Positions 55,864 to 64,000 of a DNA stretch of 64,000 nt are shown in pieces (within the stretch, counting starts at the first letter, position 1; each line of letters opens with the position of its first letter). The stretch is taken from positions 1,612,001 through 1,676,000 of the forward strand of contig NC_010681.1 in NCBI RefSeq assembly GCF_000020125.1, written 5' to 3'. This DNA comes from Paraburkholderia phytofirmans PsJN. GTDB taxonomy: Bacteria; Pseudomonadota; Gammaproteobacteria; Burkholderiales; Burkholderiaceae. The position numbers and the translations under genes were made by a program. The notes under the pieces were generated by a model. The model was not told the DNA's origin and did no database searches. It saw nothing but the letters and a program-made list of their open reading frames with translations.

Positions 55864-55928
55864 AACTGGCAAACTCCCGCAAGGGAGTCCCTGTAGCTTT
55901 GCGTCGCCGGATCGCTCCGGGTTTGCCC
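55860..55928 (-). ncRNA. Cyclic-di-GMP-I (GEMM-I) riboswitch
   Basis: Read on the minus strand the RNA starts GGGCAAAC, then a stem CCGGA-GCGA-UCCGG with a GNRA tetraloop, then the invariant GACGCAAAGC, UACAGGG, a hairpin ACUCCC-UUGC-GGGAGU and the closing GCCAGUUGCCC. GGGCAA (55923-55928) pairs with UUGCCC (55860-55865) as P1. These are the conserved core elements of the GEMM-I aptamer in the right order. It lies 57 bases upstream of the spherulin-like start codon, on the same strand. Confidence 0.93.
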
Positions 55929-56576
55929 AAACTGCGCTTACGGCATCTCCTGAATTTTCTTTAGGGTGCCGATTTATTTATTCGCAGCGTTTGAATCGAA
56001 TGCCCGTGAAGGATATCGGAAAATTAATTCCTGTCTATGCGTTTCGGTACTTATTGCTGGGTGCGGTGCCCGAGCCGAGAAGGCGAGCAGTCAAATGCGC
56101 GTGTTAGACATGCCTTAAAAAGATTTGGCGATTTCGACGAAGTACTGCAGCGCATCCTGATTTAATGATCAGAAGAATTAAGCGTCGCGGGCGTGATCGG
56201 CACTCTCTGAGGTGATTTTCCAACACACCGTCGATTCTCTTGACGAATTGGTTTCAGGCAGTGCCGCCTTTACTATCCGGCTTTTAGAGGCGCGCAATCG
56301 TTTGCCTTTGAATTCAAGCGGATGCATTTGCCGTTATTTAACTATTGGGATTCAGGCAACGGCATAAGCGAGCTTGAGACACCCCATGTCATGTGATATC
56401 TTCCTCGGCCTTACCAGTAACCAGACAAAAAGTCGGTATTGCATCCACCGCAATGTTAGTTTTGCGCGATGTAAATAATGCCGACGGGCCGGCTCGAAAA
56501 TCCGCAAGCGGAAACTTTCTCCCCCACAGGGAGAACGCCGCTCGCGTTCAGACTGAACGGGGAAAAGATTTTGGCG
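55929..56576. other. Intergenic region upstream of pelA
   Basis: About 650 bases with AT-rich patches (55950-56040, 56320-56470) that must hold the promoters of pelA and of the riboswitch transcript. I see no second GEMM core. An in-frame ATG at 56478 opens a 33-codon extension of pelA without family character. The word TTCAGGCA recurs near 56254 and 56353, of unknown meaning. Confidence 0.45.
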
Positions 56577-59390
56577 ATGAAGAAGCGGACCCGGGCATGC
56601 GCCGGCGGGGACTCTTGCGGGGTTGTCGAACGCGCGGGCGAAAGATTTCTGACGCGAACCTTGATTGCGGTAGTGCTTGGCGCGGCCGGGATTGCACCGC
56701 TTGCAGCACACGCAGCGACTCACGCAGCGACTCAAGCAACGACGCAGGCCGAAGCCGCACCGTCGCAGTCCGCCGCTGTGGCGGCTCACTCCGCCGTGTC
56801 CGAACCCAACCTTGCTTTCTTCTACGCAGCCAATCCGCCTGTCGGCGAATTGCAAGCATTCGACGCCGTCGTGGTCGACCCCGCTACCGGTTTCGACCCG
56901 GCGGCTCATCCGCTGGCGCATACCACGTGGATCGCGCGCACTAGCGGCGCCGAGTCCGCCGGCTCGGCCGACGTGTTCCTCTCCGGTCAGATCGAGCCGC
57001 TGTGGCAGCGCGGCTATCGTGGCTTCCTGCTCGACACGCCCGCAGCCGTGGCCGCAGCGAGCCGCATTCATCAAGCTCATCCGGATGCGCGCCTCGTAGC
57101 GGGTGGCGCCGACGTGATGCGCAACGCGCTGCCGGTGGCGAAGTCGCTCTACGCGGTAGTCGGCGATTCGCTAGTGCGCGGTATCGACGACAGCGGCCAG
57201 CTTCTGGACGTCCCCGAAGCATTGCGCGCACAGCGCGTTGCGGACGCACGCGCGTTCACGCAGCAAAGCGGCGTGCCGGTGGTGTCCGTGGAATATTGCG
57301 CGCGCAACGATCGGCAATGCGCTCGCGACACCGCCGCGCGAGTCGTGTCGACCGGCATGCTGCCTTATGTGACGAGCAAGGCACGCGACGTGGTCGGCAT
57401 CGGCAAGATCGAGGTTCTGCCGCGCAAGATTCTCGTCGTGCAGGACCGCGATACCAAAGACCCGCTCGACCTGAGCGCCGGCGTGCGCGATCTGGCCACG
57501 CCGCTCAACTATATGGGTTACGACGTCGAGTACGCCGACTTCTCGTCGCGTCTGCCCGACGGCATTACGCCGGACCGTTACGCGGGCGTCGTCGCGTGGA
57601 TCCAGCGCGGCGCGGTGCCGGATCCGGAGGCGTGGCAACGCTGGATCGCGGCTCGCATGGCGGATCATGTGCCTGTTGCTTTCCTCGGCGCGTTCGGCTT
57701 CGACGCGGCCGGGTCGGCGGGCGCGGCGCTCGATCTGCAAGCCGTGGGCGGCACACTGGCCGCGCCGGTCACGGTGGTCAAGAGCGACCCGATGGTCGGC
57801 TTCGAAATCAGCCCGAAACCCGAACCGCGCGATCTGCAAGGCGTGCGCGTGGGCTCGCGCAGCCAGTCGCTGCTGCGTGTTTCGGCCAACGGCGTGCTGC
57901 TCGATCAGGTTGCGCTCACGCCGTGGGGCGGCTACGCGCTCAGCCCGTACACCGTGACGTCGCTCGACAGCATCGAGCAGGAACGCTGGGCGATCCAGCC
58001 CATGGCGTTCATGAAAGCCGCACTGCATTTGCAGGACATGCCGTCGCCGAGCGTCACGACTGAAAACGGCCGGCGTCTGTTCATGTCCCACGTGGACGGC
58101 GACGGTTTCGCCTCGCGCGCCGAATTCCCCGGTCCTGACTATTCCGGCGAAGCGCTATACGAGCAGATCTTCACCCGCTATCAGGTGCCGATGACGCTTT
58201 CGGTGATCGAAGGTGAAGTGGGTCCCAAGGGTCTGCATCCGGATATCTCGCCGCGTCTCGAAGAGATCGCCCGCAAGATGTTCGCGCTGCCGCACGTCGA
58301 GATCGGCACGCACACCTACTCGCATCCGTTCCAGTGGGAGCAGGTGGACAGCAAGACCGGCGCGCAGGTGGATCGCGGAGGCGGCGACGCGGCGTTCTCG
58401 CTGAACATTCCGGGGTATCACTTCAATATCGACCGCGAGATCACCGGTTCGATCGACTACATCAACACGCGCCTCGCGCCCCCCGGAAAGAAGACCGTGC
58501 TGCTGCAATGGTCGGGCGACTGCCGCCCGCCGGGTTTCGTCGTGCGCAAGGTGTACGAAGCCGGCGTCTACAACTTCAACGGCGGCGACACGGTCATCAC
58601 CCGATCGGCCAATAGCTGGACCAATATCGCGCCGATCGGCGTGGACAAGGGGCCGGGCGCTTATCAGGTGTACGCGCCGAATCAGGACGAGAACGTCTAC
58701 ACGAACGACTGGCAAGGCCCGTTCTACGGCTTCCAGCGCGTGCTCGAAACTTTCTCGATGACCGACAAGCCGCTGCGCTTCAAGCCGATCGACATCTACT
58801 ACCACATGTACAGCGGCACCAAGGTGGCCTCGCTGCGCGCGCTCGACCAGATCTTCTCGGCGGTGCTCAAGCAGCCGGTCATGCCGGTCTACGTGAGCGA
58901 GTACATCCGCAAGGTGCTCGACTGGCACACGTTCGCGGTGGCGAAAGAGGTGGGTCCCCAGGCGAACGACTGGCTCGTGCGCGGCAACGGCGAGGTGCGC
59001 GAATTGCACTGGCCGCAGGCGGCCAGACCGTCGCTGGCCGATGCTTCCGGCGTGACGGGTTTCTCGAACGGTCCGGACGGCACGTATATCCATATCGACG
59101 GCGGCAGCGCGCGCTTTGCGATCGGCAACGCCACGGACGCGGCGCCGTATATCGGCGAAGCCAACGGTTTCGTGCGCAATTTCCAGCGCACGGCGCAGGG
59201 CGTGCGTTTCGAGTTCGCCGGGCACTATCAGCCGTTCGTCAAGCTGGCCAACGCGCAGCAGTGCAAGGTCAGCGTCAACAAGCAGCCGGTCGCCACGCGC
59301 CGCGACGGCGAATTCCTGCGTTTCGATACGCCGGCCGACGTCGGACACAAATTGAACTATCAGTCAATCGAGGTCGCTTGTGGTCGATAA
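56577..59390 (+). CDS. pelA: PelA: Pel polysaccharide glycoside hydrolase/deacetylase
   Basis: 937 residues from ATG 56577, close to the 948 of P. aeruginosa PelA. Signal peptide (TLIAVVLGAAGIAPLAAHA). The N-terminal TIM-barrel hydrolase domain includes YRGFLLDT and GVPVVSVEY with a candidate catalytic Glu239. The C-terminal half has the CE4-like deacetylase metal triad: D507 in HVDGDGF, and H579/H583 in GTHTYSH (equivalents of D528, H600 and H604 in P. aeruginosa). It partially deacetylates Pel in the periplasm for export and biofilm adhesion. Its stop overlaps pelB by 11 bases. Confidence 0.95.
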   Translation: MKKRTRACAGGDSCGVVERAGERFLTRTLIAVVLGAAGIAPLAAHAATHAATQATTQAEAAPSQSAAVAAHSAVSEPNLAFFYAANPPVGELQAFDAVVVDPATGFDPAAHPLAHTTWIARTSGAESAGSADVFLSGQIEPLWQRGYRGFLLDTPAAVAAASRIHQAHPDARLVAGGADVMRNALPVAKSLYAVVGDSLVRGIDDSGQLLDVPEALRAQRVADARAFTQQSGVPVVSVEYCARNDRQCARDTAARVVSTGMLPYVTSKARDVVGIGKIEVLPRKILVVQDRDTKDPLDLSAGVRDLATPLNYMGYDVEYADFSSRLPDGITPDRYAGVVAWIQRGAVPDPEAWQRWIAARMADHVPVAFLGAFGFDAAGSAGAALDLQAVGGTLAAPVTVVKSDPMVGFEISPKPEPRDLQGVRVGSRSQSLLRVSANGVLLDQVALTPWGGYALSPYTVTSLDSIEQERWAIQPMAFMKAALHLQDMPSPSVTTENGRRLFMSHVDGDGFASRAEFPGPDYSGEALYEQIFTRYQVPMTLSVIEGEVGPKGLHPDISPRLEEIARKMFALPHVEIGTHTYSHPFQWEQVDSKTGAQVDRGGGDAAFSLNIPGYHFNIDREITGSIDYINTRLAPPGKKTVLLQWSGDCRPPGFVVRKVYEAGVYNFNGGDTVITRSANSWTNIAPIGVDKGPGAYQVYAPNQDENVYTNDWQGPFYGFQRVLETFSMTDKPLRFKPIDIYYHMYSGTKVASLRALDQIFSAVLKQPVMPVYVSEYIRKVLDWHTFAVAKEVGPQANDWLVRGNGEVRELHWPQAARPSLADASGVTGFSNGPDGTYIHIDGGSARFAIGNATDAAPYIGEANGFVRNFQRTAQGVRFEFAGHYQPFVKLANAQQCKVSVNKQPVATRRDGEFLRFDTPADVGHKLNYQSIEVACGR

Positions 59391-62300
59391 CCGCCCTCGC
59401 ATCGCGCCCACGTGGCTCGTCCTGCTGCTCGCGGGCGTCGTGTTGATCACGCTCTATCTCGTGCATCCGCGCGGCGGTCTGCGCAGCCGGATGACCTCGA
59501 CCGACGCGCCGAGCGATCTCAGCATCGCGTATCTGGAAGCATGGCTGCGCGTGCAGCCCGATAACTCGGAAATCCTCTCGGTGCTCGGCACGCAGTACGT
59601 GCGTCTGGGCCGCAACGAGGACGCGCGCCGTATTGCCGCCCGCATGGAGGCGATGCCGGACGAGCACCTGCGCCGCGCGGCGCAATTGCTGCGTCTGAGC
59701 GTCGACACGCGCGAGACGTTCGCGCTGCCCGCCAACGATCCGGGCCGCGAGGCCGCGCTTGACCGTTTGCGCACGCAGCTCACGAATGCGGCTGCGCTGA
59801 CGTGGTCGAATGCCGATCTGCAGATGCTGGCCGAGGCCGCGGCGTCGGTGAATGCGCAGCAGCTCGCCGGGCAACTCTACGCGCGCCTCGCGGTACAGGA
59901 CCCCGCGCAGCAAACGCGCTGGAACCGCGAAGTGGTGCGCTTTGCCATGTATGGCGGCGACTATCGTGGCGCGGCGAACGGCTGGTTCCGTTTGCAAGCC
60001 AGCGCGGCGACGGTCGATGCGAGACGTCAGTGCTTTATCGAAGGCATCAAGGCCTTGCAGTCGGGCAATCTGCTCGACGAAGCGCTCGCTGCCGCCGATC
60101 AACACGGCGCCGAATTCAGGCACGATCACGAAACGCTCGTGGTGCTGCTGAATCTGGCGCGCGCGGCGCATCGTCCGGATCTCGTGGACCGTTACGCGAA
60201 GGCGCTGGCCGGTTACGCGCAGGCTCAGCCAGAAGAAGACGGCGCGCTGCGCCTCGTCGACTTTATCCGCGAGCGTGCAAGCGAAGCGGGCACGCAGGGG
60301 CAGTACGCCTATATGGATGGTCCGCAAGTACGGCCCGGTCTTGCCGTGCGCGCGAGTACCCATGGTTCGCGCGAGGTGCATGTCGTGCGCGTCGCGGCGT
60401 CCAGCGCTGCGCCTGCGTCCGTGAAACCCGCTGCTGCCGCGCCCGCCGCAACGGCATCAGCCGCCGCGGCTGCGCCGGCCGCCGCCGCTGCCAACGACGT
60501 GCCGGGCCTCCTCTATCAGTCGTTCCTCGAATCGAGCGATCTGCCCAACGCTCAGCGCGTGGCGGCCGAGCAGGTCAGCAAGAACCCAGGTTCGCCGGTC
60601 TGGACCAAGCGCCTCGCTCAGGTCGCCGAATGGAATCACGCGTCGCCGCTCGCTTTACAGATGTGGCTCGCCTACGCGCAAGCCACGCACGATCCGGAAG
60701 GCTGGAAAAACGTGATGCGCCTCGCGCCGATGCTCAACGACGACAACGCCTATCTGGCCGCGTTGATCCAGGCATCGAATGCTTCGCCCGGCGACCTGAA
60801 GCTGGTCGACTCCGTAGTCGCGGCTTACGAACGCCTCGGCCGTCCTGACGACGCGCTGGCGTTCCTGCGCGGCCGCCAGCGCAATTCGCCGGCGGAAGCG
60901 ATCGACGCGCGTCTGGGTCAGCTCGCCGAGCGCTCGGGTCACGACGACGAAGCGCTGAGTTATTACCGCAAGCTGAACCAGCTTTATCCGTCGAACACGC
61001 AATACGCGCTGCGCACGGCGAGCCTTCTGTATCGTCACGGCGACTACAAGGGCGCGCTCGACACGCTGCTCGCCGCGCGCCGCGGCGCCAAGGACGACGA
61101 TGTGCTGTTCTGGCGCAACGCCGCGCAGCTCGCGCGCCTGCTGCAGCGTGACGATATCGCGAACGACGCCTACAAGCATCTGCTGGCAAGCGGCCAGGCG
61201 GCGCCTGAGGACCTGAGCGCGATGACGTACTTCTACGACGCGTATCCGATCGACGCAGCGCGCACGTCCGAATTGCAGTTCCGCCGTGACCATTCGCAAC
61301 GCGCGTTGCAAAGCGCGATTCACTATTACACCGATGCCGAGCAATACGATCGCGTCGATGAATTGCTGAAGAGCCTCACGCCCGAGCAGCTGGCCGCGGG
61401 CGAAGCCGACCCGGCATTCCTGCGCGTGCGGGCCGAGTACTATCGCCAGATCGATCGTCCGCTCGATGCGTTGCGCGATTTGCAGCACGCGGTGTCGCTG
61501 CCCGGCGCGACACTCGATTTGCGCGCCGCGCTGCTCTGGACGCTGGTGGACTACGGCAGCGAAGCGCAATTGCGCGAAGCAGTCGCCGAATGGCGCGATG
61601 CGCCCGCTCAGGCACCGGCTTTGTGGGGTCCGCTGGCCGCCGCGCAGATGCGTTTGAACCGGCCGGAAGCGGCGCTCAAGTATCTGCGCCTGCAGTCGGC
61701 GTCGATGTCGCGCGATCCGCTGTGGCAACTCGCCTACGCCGAAGCGCAGGAAATGGCGGGGCGCAGCGATCTCGCCTGGTCGATCCGCCGCAACGTCTGG
61801 CGTCAGATGCAGCAGGAAGAGGCCGAGATTCGCGCCAACAGCGCGCAAGGCCAGATCGTGCTGCGCACGCGCGCCTCGCAGGGCGGCGAAGTGCGTGAGC
61901 AGATGCTCGGCCGTCGCGTCACGCTTGCGTCGATCTTCGAAAACGCGGACGTGTCGAAGGCTTTCCTGATCGATCTGCTCGCGAGCGACGCGGGCCGCAA
62001 CGACAACGCCGATGCGCGCCGCACGTTGCTCGGCGACGCGGCCGGCCTGCCGCCCGCGCAACCGGTGAAGGCACCCGCCGCGGCGAAGTCGCCGGATCAG
62101 GCGCTGTTGAGTTCGTCGGTGGCGCGCGACGTGGCGCTCGCCTGGGCGATGTCGCATGAAGCGAGTCCGCTGGCGAAGCGCTGGCTGGCCCGCCAGTACG
62201 CCAACGTGCTGGTGCAGCCGTCCGAGCAGCTGATCGCGATCGCGCTCGCCGAAAACGACAAGCCCGCCATGGAGCGTCTGCTCGACCAGCAAGGCGCACG

Positions 62301-63363
62301 CTTGCCGCTCTACAACCGCATCGATGCTTCGATCGCGGTGGATCGTCCGGGCGCGGCGGAAAACCTCGCGTTCCAGGGCCTGGAAGGCGCGCCCTACGAT
62401 TCGGAACTGCACAGCCGGCTGGAGCAAACCGCGCTGACATGGCCGCAATCGCTCGACGCGACCGTGACCAGCTTCGTCGAACATCCGCTCGACTATGTGG
62501 AGCAGACGCTGGCGGGCAGCATCAAGGTCGCCGATCTCTACATGATCGGCGTGAACGGTGTCCAACGCTTTCAGCACTCGACGGACGAGTCGCAACTGAC
62601 CAACGTGCCTTCGGTGGATCGTTCGGTGGAGTTTTACGCGCGCCGTCAAACCTACGACACCGCCTTCATGGTGACCGCCGGCCGCCGCGAAGCGCTCGAC
62701 AGTTTCTATAGCGTGTCGGTGGGCGCGGAGTGGGGCAGGAACTCGCCGCTGTCGATCGCGCTGAAAGCGGGCCGCAATCAGACGGCGCGGGAATCGCAGG
62801 CATTGCTGGTCGGCGGCATGAAGGACAACGTGGTCGGCACGATCACGTACCGCGCGACGCAGCATCTGTATGCGACGGGCACCGTCGAAGCCGATCGTTT
62901 CTATAGCCAGGCGCGCAATTACCTCGGCAGCGGCGTGCTCTCGACGGGTGAGATCGGCTATCGGATCCGCACGAACTATCCGGACTACACGGTGCGCCTG
63001 ATCGGCGCGCATGGCGACTACGGCGCGAGCGGCTCCGCGGACGGCCTGATTTCGCGGCTGATTCCGGCGAGCGCCGGGCCGGCCGACGCATCGACCTTCG
63101 TTCCGCAAACCTATTCGCAATACGGGCTGTTCTTCGGTTTCGGCAACGATCTGATCGACCAGTACACGCGCGCATGGCGCCCGTTCCTCGACGTGGGCGT
63201 GCTGCACGACTCGTTCCAGGGCTGGGGGCCGTCGATCAGTCTGGGCCTCGCGGGCACGGTGTTCGGCGGCGATCACGCGGCACTCTTTTTCTCGCATCAG
63301 CGCGTCTCGCGTCTCGGCACGCCAGTGACCCAGATCGGCGCGCGCTATAGCTGGTTTTATTGA
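59380..63363 (+). CDS. pelB: PelB: TPR scaffold and outer-membrane export porin for Pel
   Basis: 1327 residues, longer than the ~1193 of P. aeruginosa. One N-terminal membrane helix (TWLVLLLAGVVLITLYLV, residues ~11-28), many TPR repeats (for example LPNAQRVAAEQVSKNPGSPV, DDALAFLRGRQRNSP), and a C-terminal beta-barrel of roughly 300 residues ending ARYSWFY. An Ala/Pro-rich linker (about residues 335-370) splits the TPR region and may account for part of the extra length. GTG start inside the pelA end, so translational coupling is likely. The TPR part holds PelA; the barrel exports Pel. Confidence 0.94.
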   Translation: MVDNRPRIAPTWLVLLLAGVVLITLYLVHPRGGLRSRMTSTDAPSDLSIAYLEAWLRVQPDNSEILSVLGTQYVRLGRNEDARRIAARMEAMPDEHLRRAAQLLRLSVDTRETFALPANDPGREAALDRLRTQLTNAAALTWSNADLQMLAEAAASVNAQQLAGQLYARLAVQDPAQQTRWNREVVRFAMYGGDYRGAANGWFRLQASAATVDARRQCFIEGIKALQSGNLLDEALAAADQHGAEFRHDHETLVVLLNLARAAHRPDLVDRYAKALAGYAQAQPEEDGALRLVDFIRERASEAGTQGQYAYMDGPQVRPGLAVRASTHGSREVHVVRVAASSAAPASVKPAAAAPAATASAAAAAPAAAAANDVPGLLYQSFLESSDLPNAQRVAAEQVSKNPGSPVWTKRLAQVAEWNHASPLALQMWLAYAQATHDPEGWKNVMRLAPMLNDDNAYLAALIQASNASPGDLKLVDSVVAAYERLGRPDDALAFLRGRQRNSPAEAIDARLGQLAERSGHDDEALSYYRKLNQLYPSNTQYALRTASLLYRHGDYKGALDTLLAARRGAKDDDVLFWRNAAQLARLLQRDDIANDAYKHLLASGQAAPEDLSAMTYFYDAYPIDAARTSELQFRRDHSQRALQSAIHYYTDAEQYDRVDELLKSLTPEQLAAGEADPAFLRVRAEYYRQIDRPLDALRDLQHAVSLPGATLDLRAALLWTLVDYGSEAQLREAVAEWRDAPAQAPALWGPLAAAQMRLNRPEAALKYLRLQSASMSRDPLWQLAYAEAQEMAGRSDLAWSIRRNVWRQMQQEEAEIRANSAQGQIVLRTRASQGGEVREQMLGRRVTLASIFENADVSKAFLIDLLASDAGRNDNADARRTLLGDAAGLPPAQPVKAPAAAKSPDQALLSSSVARDVALAWAMSHEASPLAKRWLARQYANVLVQPSEQLIAIALAENDKPAMERLLDQQGARLPLYNRIDASIAVDRPGAAENLAFQGLEGAPYDSELHSRLEQTALTWPQSLDATVTSFVEHPLDYVEQTLAGSIKVADLYMIGVNGVQRFQHSTDESQLTNVPSVDRSVEFYARRQTYDTAFMVTAGRREALDSFYSVSVGAEWGRNSPLSIALKAGRNQTARESQALLVGGMKDNVVGTITYRATQHLYATGTVEADRFYSQARNYLGSGVLSTGEIGYRIRTNYPDYTVRLIGAHGDYGASGSADGLISRLIPASAGPADASTFVPQTYSQYGLFFGFGNDLIDQYTRAWRPFLDVGVLHDSFQGWGPSISLGLAGTVFGGDHAALFFSHQRVSRLGTPVTQIGARYSWFY

Positions 63364-63400
63364 ACCGGATTTCGCATAGTTATCCCAAGGAGAATTCTTC

Positions 63401-63952
63401 ATGTACGGCATTAAACGATTGGCTCGTACGAGCGCCTGGTGTGTCGCGGCAGCCGCGCTGGCCCTGATGGTGAGCGCATGCGGCACGGTACGCCAGACCT
63501 CGGGCCCCGCGCTCGCGCGCGGCGACAAGGTGGCGGTGGTGTCGATCGCCAACTACACTGAAACGCCGGATGCCGGTCACAGCGCGGAATCGATCGCGGC
63601 CAACACGCTGCGCGCGGGCGGGATCGCCGATGTGCGCATCGCGCCGGCCGATTCGAACCGCAACTCGCTGTTCGACACGACGCAGCGCGCCGACAGCGAC
63701 AAAGCGCTGGAATGGGCGCGTTCGCAGAACGCCCGCTATGTGCTGTCGGGCGCGGTTGAAGAATGGCGCTACAAAACGGGCGTGGACGGCGAGCCGGTGG
63801 TCGGCGTGACGTTCGAACTGATCGACGTGTCGAACGGCGCCGTGGTGTGGAGCGCGACGGGCACGCGTACGGGCTGGAGCCGCTCGGGTCTGTCGAGCGT
63901 GGCGACCTCGCTGATCGCCAAGGTTCTGTCGCCGTTGCAAGCGCGTCAGTAA
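63401..63952 (+). CDS. pelC: PelC: outer-membrane lipoprotein of the Pel export complex
   Basis: 183 residues with a lipobox MVSAC (residues ~24-28), then a domain like PelC/CsgG-related proteins: GDKVAVVSIANYTETPDAG, SQNARYVLSGAVEEWRYK, FELIDVSNGAVVWSATG. PelC forms a periplasmic ring under PelB. AAGGAG precedes the ATG. The rest of the operon (pelDEFG expected) would lie beyond the window. Confidence 0.93.
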   Translation: MYGIKRLARTSAWCVAAAALALMVSACGTVRQTSGPALARGDKVAVVSIANYTETPDAGHSAESIAANTLRAGGIADVRIAPADSNRNSLFDTTQRADSDKALEWARSQNARYVLSGAVEEWRYKTGVDGEPVVGVTFELIDVSNGAVVWSATGTRTGWSRSGLSSVATSLIAKVLSPLQARQ

Positions 63953-64000
63953 AAGCATCAATAAGCATATCCCCAAGGTTGCGTGTTTGCGCCCGAAGTG

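Noticed and set aside
56478-56576. Upstream ATG start for pelA
   Set aside because: The extra 33 residues lack signal-peptide character, whereas ATG 56577 begins with a Lys/Arg-rich region leading into a proper signal sequence.
56100-56576. Second GEMM riboswitch in front of pelA
   Set aside because: I looked for GCAAAGC-type cores and GNRA-capped stems in this leader and found none.
60655-63552. 965-codon minus-strand frame opposite pelB
   Set aside because: Shadow of pelB; composition typical of antisense GC-rich frames.

Overview
The window is GC-rich, densely coded DNA that reads as a beta-proteobacterial chromosome (or large second replicon) of the Burkholderia/Paraburkholderia type. 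The signs are GTG/ATG starts with short overlapping junctions, several 16-stranded Burkholderia-style porins, an nba-type 3-hydroxyanthranilate operon and a pel locus. The genus is an inference from gene content. I see no rRNA, tRNA, CRISPR array, insertion sequence or phage gene.

Layout. (1) 1-2586: the 3' part of a uvrA gene cut by the window edge. (2) 3573-8217: an energy-transduction set, tonB-exbB-exbD-exbD-TPR protein, then an XRE-cupin regulator. (3) 8522-11266: a large TonB-dependent receptor ending at an intrinsic terminator. (4) 11549-24453: a tight nine-gene operon, yejABEF (peptide ABC importer), a tldD-like/tldE-like protease pair, two tandem GNAT acetyltransferases and an orphan RND pump. 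Regions 2-4 together look like a complete outer-membrane-to-cytoplasm uptake route for peptide-like compounds with built-in processing, acetylation and export. This is one of the two most interesting parts of the window.

(5) 25141-29862: unrelated accessory genes (AraC-type regulator with a GATase-like domain, RmlC-like epimerase, EamA exporter divergent from a LysR regulator, GNAT protein, a 53-residue DUF1328 membrane protein). (6) 30065-41076: a LysR regulator followed by nbaEHJIGFCD, kynU and an amino-acid permease. These encode the full meta-cleavage route from 3-hydroxyanthranilate to pyruvate and acetyl-CoA, with kynureninase and a transporter feeding it. (7) 41374-54844: an uncharacterised catabolic island with two porins, a beta-propeller (LVIVD-like) protein plus cytochrome c, a 2-hydroxyacid dehydrogenase, two VOC proteins, an alpha/beta hydrolase, a DapA-family aldolase, an FAH-family hydrolase and an SsuABC-type ABC transporter. 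It is governed by a GntR/FCD regulator, and a repeated TGTATACA-type palindrome sits at three control regions.

(8) 54931-63952: the exopolysaccharide part. pelA, pelB and pelC (Pel polysaccharide deacetylase/hydrolase, outer-membrane exporter and lipoprotein) run to the window end. Divergent to them is a secreted spherulin-4 (GH135, Sph3-like) protein. Its leader on the minus strand contains a well-formed cyclic-di-GMP-I (GEMM) riboswitch at 55860-55928, with a competing hairpin downstream. This suggests that a putative Pel-degrading enzyme is switched directly by the same second messenger that controls Pel synthesis.
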